Positions 43,684-53,029 of a stretch of 64,000 bases of DNA are shown in pieces. The DNA is from Acinetobacter bereziniae LMG 1003 = CIP 70.12. Lineage in GTDB: Bacteria; Pseudomonadota; Gammaproteobacteria; Pseudomonadales; Moraxellaceae. Made by a program: the position numbers and the translations under genes. The DNA is taken from NCBI RefSeq assembly GCF_000368925.1, contig NZ_KB849756.1:280823-344822 (forward strand), in the 5' to 3' direction. The stretch's first letter is position 1. Every line of letters starts with the position of its first letter. The notes under the pieces were generated by a model. It was not told the DNA's origin. It did no database searches and worked only from the letters and a program-made list of their open reading frames with translations.

Positions 43684-46623
43684 TTAATTTACTTTTTTAA
43701 TTTCAAAACCTAATTGTTCTAACAACTCTTTTTTGGCAACTGGTGCTACGACTGCTTTTACAGGCTTTTGCTCAACCAAATAAGTTTGTGTTACACGCTT
43801 AAGATCGTCAATAGTAACGTTTAATAATCGTTCACGTAATTGCTTTCTAAACGCAGGAGTGCGTCCATGAAGCAAGGCATAACATGCCGTGATTGCTTCA
43901 CCTGCTGGAGAACCAGGTTTATCCATACTTGAAACCAACCCCAGAATTGCTTCTTCAAGTTGATAAGCATGCTGCTCCTTGTTCAACAACCAATCCAAAC
44001 TTGCTTCAAAGTCTTGGAACGTTTCTGCAAGACGAGGGTCGCGATAACTATAAAAGCGGAAAGCACATGCATTGCCATCATAACTCGCTCCACCCCCATA
44101 TGCGCCGCCTTTTTCACGGATTGCACTGTGTAAGAAGCCATTACGTAAATAACCAGCCAGAACCATCAAAGGTGCAGCATCTGGATGTGAAACTTCCACC
44201 GCTTGATACGCAGAGGCACAGAACTGGACATTGGCTTGAATCAACCAAGCTTGATCAGCATGACTGTCATCTTGCTCAACCTTAGACAAATATACTGGTG
44301 CTTGATCTACACTCAATTTATCCCAAACGATTTGGACTTCTTCAACCAGACGTTCTGAATGATGTTCTTCACACACCAATAAGAACTGTTTTGGTGCAAG
44401 CATTAAACCACGATGAATTGATTTTAGTTCTTCAATGAATTCATCATAAGCCACTTCATCATTTTCAATTTTAGCAACCAGATCACCCAACCAATTTAAA
44501 GCACCCAAGCCTGTATTATCATAATCACGTTTTGCCAGAGCACTCATCTGACGCGATGCAATTTGCATTGCATAACTATGACCAGAGCCAGACAAACGTG
44601 AAGCCCAACGTGTCTTACGTTGTTGTAACAGTTCGATAATGCGATCTTTCTCATCAAAACGTAATTGCTCAAAAGCAAGCTTGAGTAAACCAATCGCATC
44701 AAATCTATCTGTCAATGATTTAGTGGTCAGGGTTAACCAAGCACTAATTTGACCTTTATCATCGGTTTTAGAACGCAATGATGCGCCCATGCCTAAACCG
44801 CCACTCACCGCAGTTTGAAGTTGTTGAAGTTGCAAATAATCATATTCACCAGCACCAACTTCCCCCATTAAAACGGACAATAAGTTGAAATAAGGTGATT
44901 TTACAATTTGATCAGGAATTTGAATCAGCACTTGTTGATAGTAAATACCATTAGTCCCTGCATGATACAAATTCAATGGCGTATCAACACCATTACAGAT
45001 AATCTCACGCAATTGACCTTGTACAATTGGCAACTCAGCTGGAATATCTTCCAAACCCACTTTAGGCAATAGATCTAAATCATCGGGAGTCTCTTGACGA
45101 ACTTTTAAAGCTTCTGTTTGTGCAATAATTTCAGCTTTATCAGCATCCGTTAAAGTTGCACCAATTTTTGCCAAACGTGCTTTCTCTTCTTGTGCTTCCA
45201 GTGCAGATTTATTTGCATCTGGTACAAGGGTCATTTGTACACGATGTGGATTATCCAATAAATGAACTTGAATTAAGTTCGATAACCACATTGGATCTTT
45301 GAGCTCTTCTTTGACTTCAGCAATAACGGTATCTACGTCCCATGCATGAATTGGATCATTGTGATGAATTGCACTACCTAGACCATTCAAAATCAGTGTT
45401 AAACCATATGGAGTACCATCACCACTGATTTCACGTTGATGCAATTCAATTTGATGTAAAATCGCATCAACCATATCTTTGTCAATTGGTTTTGAAGCAA
45501 CGTCTTGTAAAATGTTCAACACACCTTGTCTAAATGCTTCGGCATGTTCAGGATTGGAGCCTTGTACACCACAATAAAAAGTCATCTCATAGTTTGAATC
45601 ATCTACACCCATGATTGGACCGGTAGACTGCGCATAACCACAAGTCTCAAGATAATGACGTAGTGGTGAAGCAGAGTTTTCTAATAAAATCCCTTCAACC
45701 AAACGCATACCTAAACGTAATTTAACATCACTGGTTTTTGGCAATAACCACGACAAAATATGGTATGTCTTATCTTTTAAATCTTCTGCATCAACCGCAT
45801 ACGTTTCTTGTACTTCAATCGGTGCCGTTAAACGTTGCTCTTCTTTAGAATAGATCGTTTCGCCTTTCGTAAACTTAGAAAGTGCTAACTTTTCAAACTG
45901 CTCTTGTAAATGATAGGCAGATTGATCACCAAAAGTCATGAAGATTGCATTGCTTGGGTGATAATGTGATTTATAGAAAGTCACCAACTCATCATAACTC
46001 AAGTCTGGAATATCCTTAGGATCACCACCAGAATTATAATGGTAAGTGGTTTTCGGGAATAAATGATGTGCCAACTGGTGATAAAGTTGATCAGAAGGTG
46101 AACTCATTGCACCTTTCATCTCATTAAATACCACACCCTTATAAACTGGCTGACCATCTTCCAGCTCAATACGAATGCCTTCTTGTGCAAAATCCAAAGG
46201 ATTTAAATTAGCAGCAAAAGCAGCATCCATATAAACTTCCAACAGGTTTTGGAAGTCTTTTTTGTTTTGTGTCGCAAATGGATACGCTGTCCAATCCGCC
46301 GCAGTAAATGCATTCATAAATGTATTTAAAGAACGTCGAATCATCAGAAAAAATGGATCACGTACAGGGAATTTCTCTGAACCACATAACGCAGTATGCT
46401 CTAGGATATGTGCCTCACCCTTTGAATCCATCGGTTGAGTACGGAAAGCAACCAGAAACACATTTTCGTCGTGATCGGTTGCCAAATGGTAGTGCATTGC
46501 ACCAGTCACTTTATGTTTATATTCAGACACTAAAATGTCTAAAGCTTCTACATGGTGTTGACGTACCAGCTGAAACGCAGGATGAACAGTTTGAGATAAG
46601 GTTTCAGTGACATCTACAGTCAT
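43684..46623 (-). CDS. M16C insulinase-family peptidase (PreP-like)
   Basis: 979 residues in four M16 repeats. The inverted zinc motif H-I-L-E-H is at 72-76 (His72, Glu75, His76), with the distal Glu expected near V-F-N-E-M-K-G at about residue 168. A substrate-contacting R/Y pair is suggested by E-K-G-G-A-Y-G-G-G-A near residue 840. Length and lack of a signal peptide match cytosolic presequence-protease relatives that clear unfolded peptides. Same strand as pldA, with the MITE-like element between. Confidence 0.9.
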   Translation of the reverse strand: MTVDVTETLSQTVHPAFQLVRQHHVEALDILVSEYKHKVTGAMHYHLATDHDENVFLVAFRTQPMDSKGEAHILEHTALCGSEKFPVRDPFFLMIRRSLNTFMNAFTAADWTAYPFATQNKKDFQNLLEVYMDAAFAANLNPLDFAQEGIRIELEDGQPVYKGVVFNEMKGAMSSPSDQLYHQLAHHLFPKTTYHYNSGGDPKDIPDLSYDELVTFYKSHYHPSNAIFMTFGDQSAYHLQEQFEKLALSKFTKGETIYSKEEQRLTAPIEVQETYAVDAEDLKDKTYHILSWLLPKTSDVKLRLGMRLVEGILLENSASPLRHYLETCGYAQSTGPIMGVDDSNYEMTFYCGVQGSNPEHAEAFRQGVLNILQDVASKPIDKDMVDAILHQIELHQREISGDGTPYGLTLILNGLGSAIHHNDPIHAWDVDTVIAEVKEELKDPMWLSNLIQVHLLDNPHRVQMTLVPDANKSALEAQEEKARLAKIGATLTDADKAEIIAQTEALKVRQETPDDLDLLPKVGLEDIPAELPIVQGQLREIICNGVDTPLNLYHAGTNGIYYQQVLIQIPDQIVKSPYFNLLSVLMGEVGAGEYDYLQLQQLQTAVSGGLGMGASLRSKTDDKGQISAWLTLTTKSLTDRFDAIGLLKLAFEQLRFDEKDRIIELLQQRKTRWASRLSGSGHSYAMQIASRQMSALAKRDYDNTGLGALNWLGDLVAKIENDEVAYDEFIEELKSIHRGLMLAPKQFLLVCEEHHSERLVEEVQIVWDKLSVDQAPVYLSKVEQDDSHADQAWLIQANVQFCASAYQAVEVSHPDAAPLMVLAGYLRNGFLHSAIREKGGAYGGGASYDGNACAFRFYSYRDPRLAETFQDFEASLDWLLNKEQHAYQLEEAILGLVSSMDKPGSPAGEAITACYALLHGRTPAFRKQLRERLLNVTIDDLKRVTQTYLVEQKPVKAVVAPVAKKELLEQLGFEIKKVN

Positions 46624-46773
46624 GCGATCTCCAATATTAAATGTTTATCTATACGTTTAAGTATAACTGAAACTTAAATAAATGCGATTCATTCCTAACA
46701 CTAATTCTTAGTAAATCAATCAGGATTAATCAGGACTCGTCGTTGAAATATCAAGAATGAGCAATGAGTTAAA

Positions 46774-46809
46774 TAAAAAAAGTGATGATCAAAAGATTCG
46801 ATCATCACT
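46774..46809 (-). terminator. Reverse-strand terminator
   Basis: Stem AGTGATGATC/GATCATCACT with a nine-base loop, followed on the reverse strand by seven T residues. The nearest reverse-strand source is the GNAT gene beyond the repeat, so a transcript may cross copy B. Confidence 0.65.
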
Positions 46810-46867
46810 GTAAAACTTAAATTTTTTATTGATAATGACTTGAATCTGATTTTTTATATAAGCGTCA

Positions 46868-47185
46868 GAAACTTTTGGTGATTAGTTTAATTTTTGCATT
46901 TTGAATCATCGATGGTCTTTCTATCGTGAGGCGACATGGATGTCGCCATGTTGAGCGTAGATATGTGAGCAAAAACAACGCACTGCTTTGTTTGCAGTGC
47001 AAGAATGTTGTTCAACAAAAAAGTGGTTATGAAAAGCGAAGCATCGCCTACACAAACCAATTTAAACTTTAGATATAAAGCTTTGTATTGCAAGCTTTAT
47101 ATCATCAAACAATATCTTTATCGCAATGATTTTATTGATCTAGAAATTATATTTACTATATGGATTTTTCAACAGATTGACTATA
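46868..47185. repeat. Dispersed repeat, copy B
   Basis: Homologous to 11578-11863. The fold is better kept than in copy A: GGCGACAT/ATGTCGCC (46930-46947), GCACTGC/GCAGTGC (46980-47000), and a perfect 12-bp inverted repeat GATATAAAGCTT/AAGCTTTATATC (47072-47103). Ends TTTTTCAACAGATTGACTATA. Contains about 30 bases not in copy A. Left boundary approximate. Confidence 0.75.
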
Positions 47186-47357
47186 GCTTATTGAAAAATA
47201 AAATTATAAAAATCAATATTTAAGTTTTGGAGATTAATTTAGATCAATCCCCAAAAGCATAAAGCCCCTACATGAGTTCAGATGATGCGCATGTCTACTT
47301 ATTGATTCTTCTAATCTTTAATTAAAGGCTCATTATTGGGCAAAGATTTTCAATTCA

Positions 47358-47825
47358 CTATATCAAGTATTTGAAATAGTTATAATTGGGATGATTTTCA
47401 ACAAATACATAATTTTGCTTTTGATAAAATGGAGCTGCATCTTTTTCGCTATTTAAGCACAGTGCAGAAAAATGAGATTTTGCTTTTTTTTCGAGGTCTT
47501 GTAATAAACGCTTACCTATACCGCTTTTACGATATTCAGGTAACACATAGAAACGACGTACACGACCGATTTTATGCTGTGTTTCAGGCTTTTGATTGGT
47601 CTCACTATCTTCGCTCATTTGAATATTGAGACCGCCACAAGCAATCAGTTTATCGCCATTAAATGCAACCAGTAAAAATTCACCTTGACGATTAAATTTA
47701 TTTTTTCCTTGTTGATACTCATCAATCAACCGTTGAATAAATTGAAAACCTTCTTTTTCAGCAACCGCGGCTAAATCTTGAATTTGTGCAGGCAATTGAT
47801 CAACCTGTTGAATTAAAATATTCAC
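47358..47825 (-). CDS. GNAT-family N-acetyltransferase
   Basis: 155 residues. The acetyl-CoA loop is visible as R-R-F-Y-V-L-P-E-Y-R-K-S-G-I-G-K-R-L-L near residues 90-108, and the last strand has A-P-F-Y-Q-K-Q-N-Y. Substrate unknown. Monocistronic, with repeat B downstream. Confidence 0.85.
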   Translation of the reverse strand: MNILIQQVDQLPAQIQDLAAVAEKEGFQFIQRLIDEYQQGKNKFNRQGEFLLVAFNGDKLIACGGLNIQMSEDSETNQKPETQHKIGRVRRFYVLPEYRKSGIGKRLLQDLEKKAKSHFSALCLNSEKDAAPFYQKQNYVFVENHPNYNYFKYLI

Positions 47826-48085
47826 TCAATCTCCAATGTGTTTTAAAACGATAGACCATTGACTCAACTTGTATCTATTCTCGATATATAACCTGATGAT
47901 ATAGCGAACTCAAGATAGAGCTTGTGTTTGAATCTTAGGAACTATTCAACTACTGTGCAATAGCAGAACTTATAAAAATTCATGAATGTACTACTTGAGT
48001 CATAAATGAATTTTTTTCAACAATCTACTGTAAAGTTGAGCATTGGTGTAAACTTTAGTTTTTTAACATTGATGTGATGAAGAAC

Positions 48086-49090
48086 ATGGCAACAGTTGAT
48101 CTTTTTGCAATTGGTAATGCATTAATTGACCAAGAATTTAGAGTTTCAGATCAGTTTTTGACTGAACAAAATTTGCAAAAAGGTACCATGCAATTGGCTG
48201 ATGGTGATACTCAAGCCCAACTCTACAACAATTTAAATGCCAGCCAAGTTTATAAAGGACAAGCTTCAGGCGGTTCTGCTGCCAATACCACAGTTGCATT
48301 TAGTGCGCTGGGTTCTTCTGCATTTTATGCTTGCCGTGTAGGCAATGATGAATTAGGTCGCATTTATCTTGACGGCTTGAATGATGCTGGAATCATAACT
48401 TCACAAAAATCGATCAGCGAAGGTGTGACGGGAACATGTATGGTACTTGTCAGTGATGATTCAGAACGCACCATGCAGACCTATTTAGGCATCACTGCAG
48501 AACTTTCAGCACAACAGATGGATTTTGAGCCTTTAAAAACAGCACAATGGCTCTATATTGAAGGTTATTTATCCACCAGTGATACTGCTCGCTTAGCGGT
48601 CAAACAAGCACGTCAAATTGCACGCGAACACAATGTTAAAATCGCCCTTACCCTTTCCGACCCAGCAATGGTGCAATATGCTCGTCAAGGTTTAAACGAA
48701 TTACTCGACGATGGCGTAGATCTGATTTTCTGTAATGAACAAGAAGCGATGCTGTATACAGAAACGGATACTGTCGAAGCTGCTTTGGCAAAGTTAAAAA
48801 CCTTGAGCCGAGATGTCGTGATTACATTAAGTGCAAAAGGCGCTTTAGTTTCCAATCAAGATCAACATTTTTATGTCCCTGGTCGTAAAGTCAATGCTGT
48901 TGATGCGAATGGTGCTGGCGATGCCTTTTCAGGCGCATTCCTATATGCGTTAAATTGTGGTGAAAATTTACAAACAGCTGCGCAACTTGCTATTCTTGTT
49001 TCTAGTGAGGTAGTGGCTAAATTTGGACCTCGTTTAGAAATTGCAGAATATGCGACTCTGCTCGAAACATTCAAAAAGGAATGTGCATAA
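48086..49090 (+). CDS. PfkB-family kinase, adenosine kinase-like
   Basis: 334 residues from ATG 48086 (M-A-T-V-D-L-F-A-I-G-N-A); ATG 48077 and GTG 48074 are in-frame alternatives, none with a strong ribosome-binding site. PfkB signatures: G-G-S-A-A-N-T-T near residue 62 and V-D-A-N-G-A-G-D-A-F-S-G near residue 276, where Asp of G-A-G-D is the catalytic base. The sequence follows the bacterial adenosine kinase type, phosphorylating adenosine or a related nucleoside. The Rieske gene begins directly after the stop, so they are cotranscribed. Confidence 0.85.
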   Translation: MATVDLFAIGNALIDQEFRVSDQFLTEQNLQKGTMQLADGDTQAQLYNNLNASQVYKGQASGGSAANTTVAFSALGSSAFYACRVGNDELGRIYLDGLNDAGIITSQKSISEGVTGTCMVLVSDDSERTMQTYLGITAELSAQQMDFEPLKTAQWLYIEGYLSTSDTARLAVKQARQIAREHNVKIALTLSDPAMVQYARQGLNELLDDGVDLIFCNEQEAMLYTETDTVEAALAKLKTLSRDVVITLSAKGALVSNQDQHFYVPGRKVNAVDANGAGDAFSGAFLYALNCGENLQTAAQLAILVSSEVVAKFGPRLEIAEYATLLETFKKECA

Positions 49091-49417
49091 ATGGCTGAAA
49101 AAATTGCAATGACCGATGAAATTGAAGAGCGCAAAGCACGTGCCTTCGACACAATGACAGGTGATACAATTTTTATCACTCAACGGGATGGGGCTTTTTA
49201 TGCCTATCAAAATGTGTGTCCACATCTTCAAACTGAGCTTGAGTTTCTTGAAAATCAATTTTTAGATCAAGATGGCGAATATATCCAGTGTTCAACACAT
49301 GGCGCTTTGTTTGAAGTCGAAACAGGTGAATGTATTTCTGGACCATGCCTTGGTGATAAATTGGAAAAAGTGAATATTTCAGTTCATTCAGATGGTGGAA
49401 TCTACATTGTAGATTAA
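49091..49417 (+). CDS. Rieske [2Fe-2S] ferredoxin-like protein
   Basis: 108 residues, a single Rieske domain. Ligands are Cys43 and His45 (C-P-H) and Cys67 and His70 (C-S-T-H-G), with the usual spacing. Soluble, no signal peptide; a low-molecular-weight electron carrier, partner unknown. GGA precedes the start, inside the kinase gene end. Followed 18 bases later by the YqiJ-like gene. Confidence 0.88.
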   Translation: MAEKIAMTDEIEERKARAFDTMTGDTIFITQRDGAFYAYQNVCPHLQTELEFLENQFLDQDGEYIQCSTHGALFEVETGECISGPCLGDKLEKVNISVHSDGGIYIVD

Positions 49418-49435
49418 TAACCAAGGACAACTGCC

Positions 49436-50050
49436 ATGCTGGAATTCTTATTTGAACATGAATTAATACCCTTTCATTTGAGTGTTTTGGCGTTAATTTT
49501 ACTTAGCATGGCAGAAACTTTTGGATATTATCTTGGTATCCGACCTAGTACGTTTCTTAAAAAAGTGTCTCCTGATTGGTTGATTGAATCCCCTCTTTTA
49601 CAAGTAAAATTTTCAAAAGTTCTTATCTTCGTTTTTTTATTGCTTAACTTTAGTTTTGCAGGCTATTTTTTACAATTATCAATATTTGCCAGCAAACAAG
49701 AATTTGCTGCTTGGTATTATGTAATTTTACCTGCTTTGGTCATCGCAATTTTTTTTACTGTATTTATGATCCACTGTCTTGATCAAGTGATTAAACCCAA
49801 AATCACCACGAATCAAGTGGACTTACTCGGACGCCTTGCAACAGTATCAAGTGGTAATGCACGACCTGGATTTTCCGCACAAGCGCGTGTCCGCGATGAA
49901 AATGGTCAACTCCACTATGTCCAAGTCGAACCTGAGTTCGGTGAATTAGAGTTTCAATCACAAATCATCTTAATACGTTTCAGAAAATCACATTATATAG
50001 CCAAAAAAATTTCAACATCGAATCAGCTATTTAGCTCAGATCAATATTAG
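49436..50050 (+). CDS. YqiJ-like OB-fold membrane protein
   Basis: 204 residues. Three or four hydrophobic helices occupy about 8-35, 60-85 and 95-125, then a C-terminal OB-fold/NfeD-like domain (V-D-L-L-G-R-L-A-T-V-S-S-G-N-A-R-P-G). Layout matches the DUF1449/YqiJ family, which in E. coli sits with a flotillin-like protein; no flotillin is next to it here. AAGGA provides a good ribosome-binding site. Confidence 0.72.
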   Translation: MLEFLFEHELIPFHLSVLALILLSMAETFGYYLGIRPSTFLKKVSPDWLIESPLLQVKFSKVLIFVFLLLNFSFAGYFLQLSIFASKQEFAAWYYVILPALVIAIFFTVFMIHCLDQVIKPKITTNQVDLLGRLATVSSGNARPGFSAQARVRDENGQLHYVQVEPEFGELEFQSQIILIRFRKSHYIAKKISTSNQLFSSDQY

Positions 50051-50119
50051 TTCAGCATCTATTTTTGTGATTAGAGTCTGCTGATTGGTCATTCGTACCT
50101 AGCACGCGTAAAAAGCGCA

Positions 50120-50716
50120 TCATTTTGCCCATTTTGAAATTTTGCTTTGAATACGCTTAAGATATAAATCGACTTGAGCTTGGCTTAACTTTTCAGCTTT
50201 GTAGATAGATAACATGTACAACTGTGAGTTTGGTGCACAGGTACCCAATAATGCAATTTTCAATATCCGTTTTACTGGCTGCTACATAATCAGACGGTCA
50301 ACCCACCATGGAGACCCCAGTGAAGTTATCGCCAGTGTATATCTTAAATGATTCAATTTAGGCTGAATCGCACCCAAATCAGATGAGTGATTATAAGCAA
50401 TACCTGGTGCCCAAACTCGATCAAACCAACCTTTAAGTATTGCAGGAAAACCAAACCACCATGTTGGAAAGACCAGTATTAAAGCTTCTACAGAAAGTAA
50501 ATCAACTATCTTCTGTTTAACAGCTGTTTGATCAAATGCAGGACCGTAATAAGTCAAACGTTCTTCATAGGTCAATGCAGGAGCAAAATCTGCTGCATAT
50601 AGATCTTCAACCACTACTTCATGACCATTGGCAATTAAACTAGCAATTGCTGTCTTTGCCATGCGATGGCATAAACTATCATTGATTGGATGCGCAATGA
50701 CAACTAAGCATTTCAT
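50120..50716 (-). pseudogene. NAD(P)H:quinone oxidoreductase-like gene interrupted by TAG
   Basis: Reverse-strand gene opening M-K-C-L-V-V-I-A-H-P, a flavodoxin-fold (NQO/modulator of drug activity type) with F-P-T-W-W-F-G-F-P-A-I-L-K-G-W near residue 87. The frame stops at TAG (50282-50284) after 144 codons, right after S-P-W-W-V-D-R-L-I-M. Reading on in the same frame gives 53 more sensible codons, from Q-P-V-K-R-I-L through G-T-C-A-P-N-S to a natural TGA at 50120, making the roughly 197 residues normal for the family. A single base change explains it. A truncated protein or amber read-through is possible but less likely. Confidence 0.75.
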
Positions 50717-51251
50717 AAAACCCCCTCATTTATCCCCAAAATGATGATTAATTAGTTAATATGAATAAAATTTAACCAACCTAGCATACATCAAAAACAA
50801 AAAGCAGAACTTATATTTCATAATCAAATAAATGCGACCTCACATTTAAATCATCAGTTTTAAATTTTTTAATCAGGGCTAATAAAGCCTTATAACAATC
50901 AACAATTATTTTGCTGATTCTCTAAACTCTATTTCAATAAGAATAAAACACCGGAATTAAACCAACCATTTCGATCAGAATTATTTTTAATCAAGAATAA
51001 TTCAAACCATTTTGGTTGGTTTAATAAAATCTAAACAATACTATTTTGGTTGGTTTTATTTTTATTAATTCTAAGCATTTTGATCAACTTTAAAATCATT
51101 ATTTCTTAGTATATTTTTTAACACATTAAAATACCAAGTATTTGTTTTAATTAATTTTAATAATATATTTTTATTTTAAGTGTTTTATCTATTTATTTCT
51201 TGTTGCGTTTTGTTTAATAATATAAGCATATTTAAATAATAGGCTTAACGC
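50717..51251. other. Divergent intergenic region upstream of the cyd operon
   Basis: 535 very AT-rich bases between the broken oxidoreductase gene and cydP. Holds the nested inverted repeats at 50957-51057 and a possible -35/-10 pair (TTGTTG, TATAAG) ending near 51228. No ORF. I see no clear ANR/FNR box (TTGAT-N4-ATCAA). Confidence 0.5.
50957..51057. promoter_or_regulatory. Nested inverted repeats upstream of cydP
   Basis: Perfect 12-bp arms TTAAACCAACCA (50957-50968) and TGGTTGGTTTAA (51013-51024) enclose perfect 8-bp arms GAATTATT (50978-50985) and AATAATTC (50996-51003). A third TTTTGGTTGGTTT lies at 51044-51056. Three AACCAACC-type half sites in one promoter region look like a regulator binding array. 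Confidence 0.5.
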
Positions 51252-51443
51252 ATGAGCTTAAAACCTAATGATTTAAACCGTCGGTTAGTCAGAGAAATTG
51301 CAATCATATTAATAATTAAGATTGCACTTTTAATGACGATCAAACATATCTGGTTTGATGCACCGACTATTCCTAAAGATTTTGATAACCAAGTTGCTGA
51401 GCGTATTGCTGGCAGTCCTTCCCAAATCAAGGAGACACGTTGA
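51252..51443 (+). CDS. cydP: Cytochrome bd oxidase small subunit CydP
   Basis: 63 residues with one hydrophobic helix (about residues 16-32, E-I-A-I-I-L-I-I-K-I-A-L-L) and polar ends. Position directly before cydA, with stop and start overlapping as TGATG, matches the small CydP proteins described as putative subunits of cytochrome bd. No catalytic residues expected. Confidence 0.8.
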   Translation: MSLKPNDLNRRLVREIAIILIIKIALLMTIKHIWFDAPTIPKDFDNQVAERIAGSPSQIKETR

Positions 51444-53029
51444 TGATTTCTGAAAGCGTGGTCGATCTTTCGCGGTTCCAATTTGCAATGACCGCGATGT
51501 ATCACTTTATATTTGTACCTCTTACTCTCGGTCTAGCTTTTATTCTTGCCATTATGGAAACCACTTATGTGATTTCTGGTAAAGAAATTTACAAAGACAT
51601 GACCAAATTCTGGGGCAAACTTTTCGGTATTAACTTTGCTCTAGGTGTAACCACTGGTCTGACTATGGAATTCCAGTTCGGTACAAACTGGGCGTACTAC
51701 TCTCACTATGTCGGGGATATTTTTGGTGCGCCACTTGCCATTGAAGGATTGATGGCGTTCTTTTTAGAATCAACTTTTATTGGTTTATTCTTCTTTGGCT
51801 GGGATCGCCTTTCAAAAGTTCAACATTTAAGTGTGACATGGCTAGTTGCACTCGGTTCGAATTTATCTGCACTGTGGATTTTAGTTGCCAATGGTTGGAT
51901 GCAAAATCCTGTAGGTTCAGAATTTAATTTTGAAACTATGCGTATGGAACTTGTAGATTTTGGCGCTTTGATTTTTAACCCTGTTGCTCAAGTAAAATTT
52001 GTTCATACTGTTTCAGCAGGTTATGTCACTGGGGCAATCTTTGTTTTAGCCATTTCGAGCTATTACTTATTGAAAAAACGTGATTTACCTTTTGCGCGTC
52101 GCTCTTTCGCCATCGCTGCAATTTTTGGATTAGCATCAACACTTTCTGTAATTTTACTGGGTGACGAATCAGGTTATGAACTGGGTGATGTTCAAAAAAC
52201 TAAACTGGCGGCAATTGAGTCTGAATGGGAAACCCACCCAGCTCCTGCACCATTTACTTTGTTTGGTATTCCAAACCAAGAAGAGCAGCGCACTGACTAT
52301 GCGATAAAAATTCCATACGCAATGGGTATTATCGCAACACGCTCATTGGATAAAGAAGTAACGGGTCTTAAAGACTTGATGGTTCAACATGAAGCACGTA
52401 TCCGTAACGGTATGGTGGCTTATAGTGAACTTGAAAAACTTCGTGCTGGTGACCGTTCGCCAGAACTTATGGCTTCTTTCAAAGAAAATCAAAAAGATTT
52501 AGGTTATGGCTTACTTCTTAAAAAATATACTGAAAATGTAACTGATGCATCTGAAGCACATATTCAGGCAGCAACGAAAGATACGATTCCTAACGTAACA
52601 GCATTGTTCTTTTCTTTCCGTGCAATGGTTGCTTCAGGTTTCTTAATGCTACTTCTATTTATCCTTGCAACTTTTGCAGTAGCAAAACGCAATGCTGAAA
52701 ATAAACCATGGCTACTTAAATTTGCACTGTTTGCTTTACCGCTTCCTTGGATTGCAGCACAAACTGGCTGGTATGTCGCTGAAGGTGGTCGTCAACCTTG
52801 GACCATTGGTGAAGTACTACCTACACACCTATCTGCATCAAGTTTAAGCACTGGTGATGTATGGGGTTCAATCATTGCATTAGCTGCGTTCTATACTGTG
52901 CTGTTGATTATTGAAATGTATCTAATGATCAAGTTCTCACGTTTAGGACCAAGTTCTTTACATACAGGTAAATATCACTTTGAAAAACTTGAAGCTCAAC
53001 AAGCTCAAGCTGGGGAGGCTCAATCATGA
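51443..53029 (+). CDS. cydA: Cytochrome bd ubiquinol oxidase subunit I
   Basis: 528 residues, nine-helix CydA. The heme b595 ligand His21 lies in M-Y-H-F-I-F-V-P-L-T-L-G, Glu residues near 100-108 in the A-I-E-G-L-M-A-F-F-L-E-S segment, and the quinol-side motif G-W-Y-V-A-E-G-G-R-Q-P-W near 440. Oxidises quinol and reduces oxygen at high affinity. ATG 51443 is seven bases after GGAGA; the in-frame TTG at 51440 is rejected. Overlaps cydB by four bases. Confidence 0.97.
   Translation: MISESVVDLSRFQFAMTAMYHFIFVPLTLGLAFILAIMETTYVISGKEIYKDMTKFWGKLFGINFALGVTTGLTMEFQFGTNWAYYSHYVGDIFGAPLAIEGLMAFFLESTFIGLFFFGWDRLSKVQHLSVTWLVALGSNLSALWILVANGWMQNPVGSEFNFETMRMELVDFGALIFNPVAQVKFVHTVSAGYVTGAIFVLAISSYYLLKKRDLPFARRSFAIAAIFGLASTLSVILLGDESGYELGDVQKTKLAAIESEWETHPAPAPFTLFGIPNQEEQRTDYAIKIPYAMGIIATRSLDKEVTGLKDLMVQHEARIRNGMVAYSELEKLRAGDRSPELMASFKENQKDLGYGLLLKKYTENVTDASEAHIQAATKDTIPNVTALFFSFRAMVASGFLMLLLFILATFAVAKRNAENKPWLLKFALFALPLPWIAAQTGWYVAEGGRQPWTIGEVLPTHLSASSLSTGDVWGSIIALAAFYTVLLIIEMYLMIKFSRLGPSSLHTGKYHFEKLEAQQAQAGEAQS

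Larger units (their letters stand above)
46624..47357. other. Intergenic region with repeat copy B
   Basis: 734 bases between the M16 peptidase start and the end of a GNAT gene. It contains the hairpin terminator at 46774-46809 and the dispersed repeat 46868-47185; nothing else is recognisable. Confidence 0.5.
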
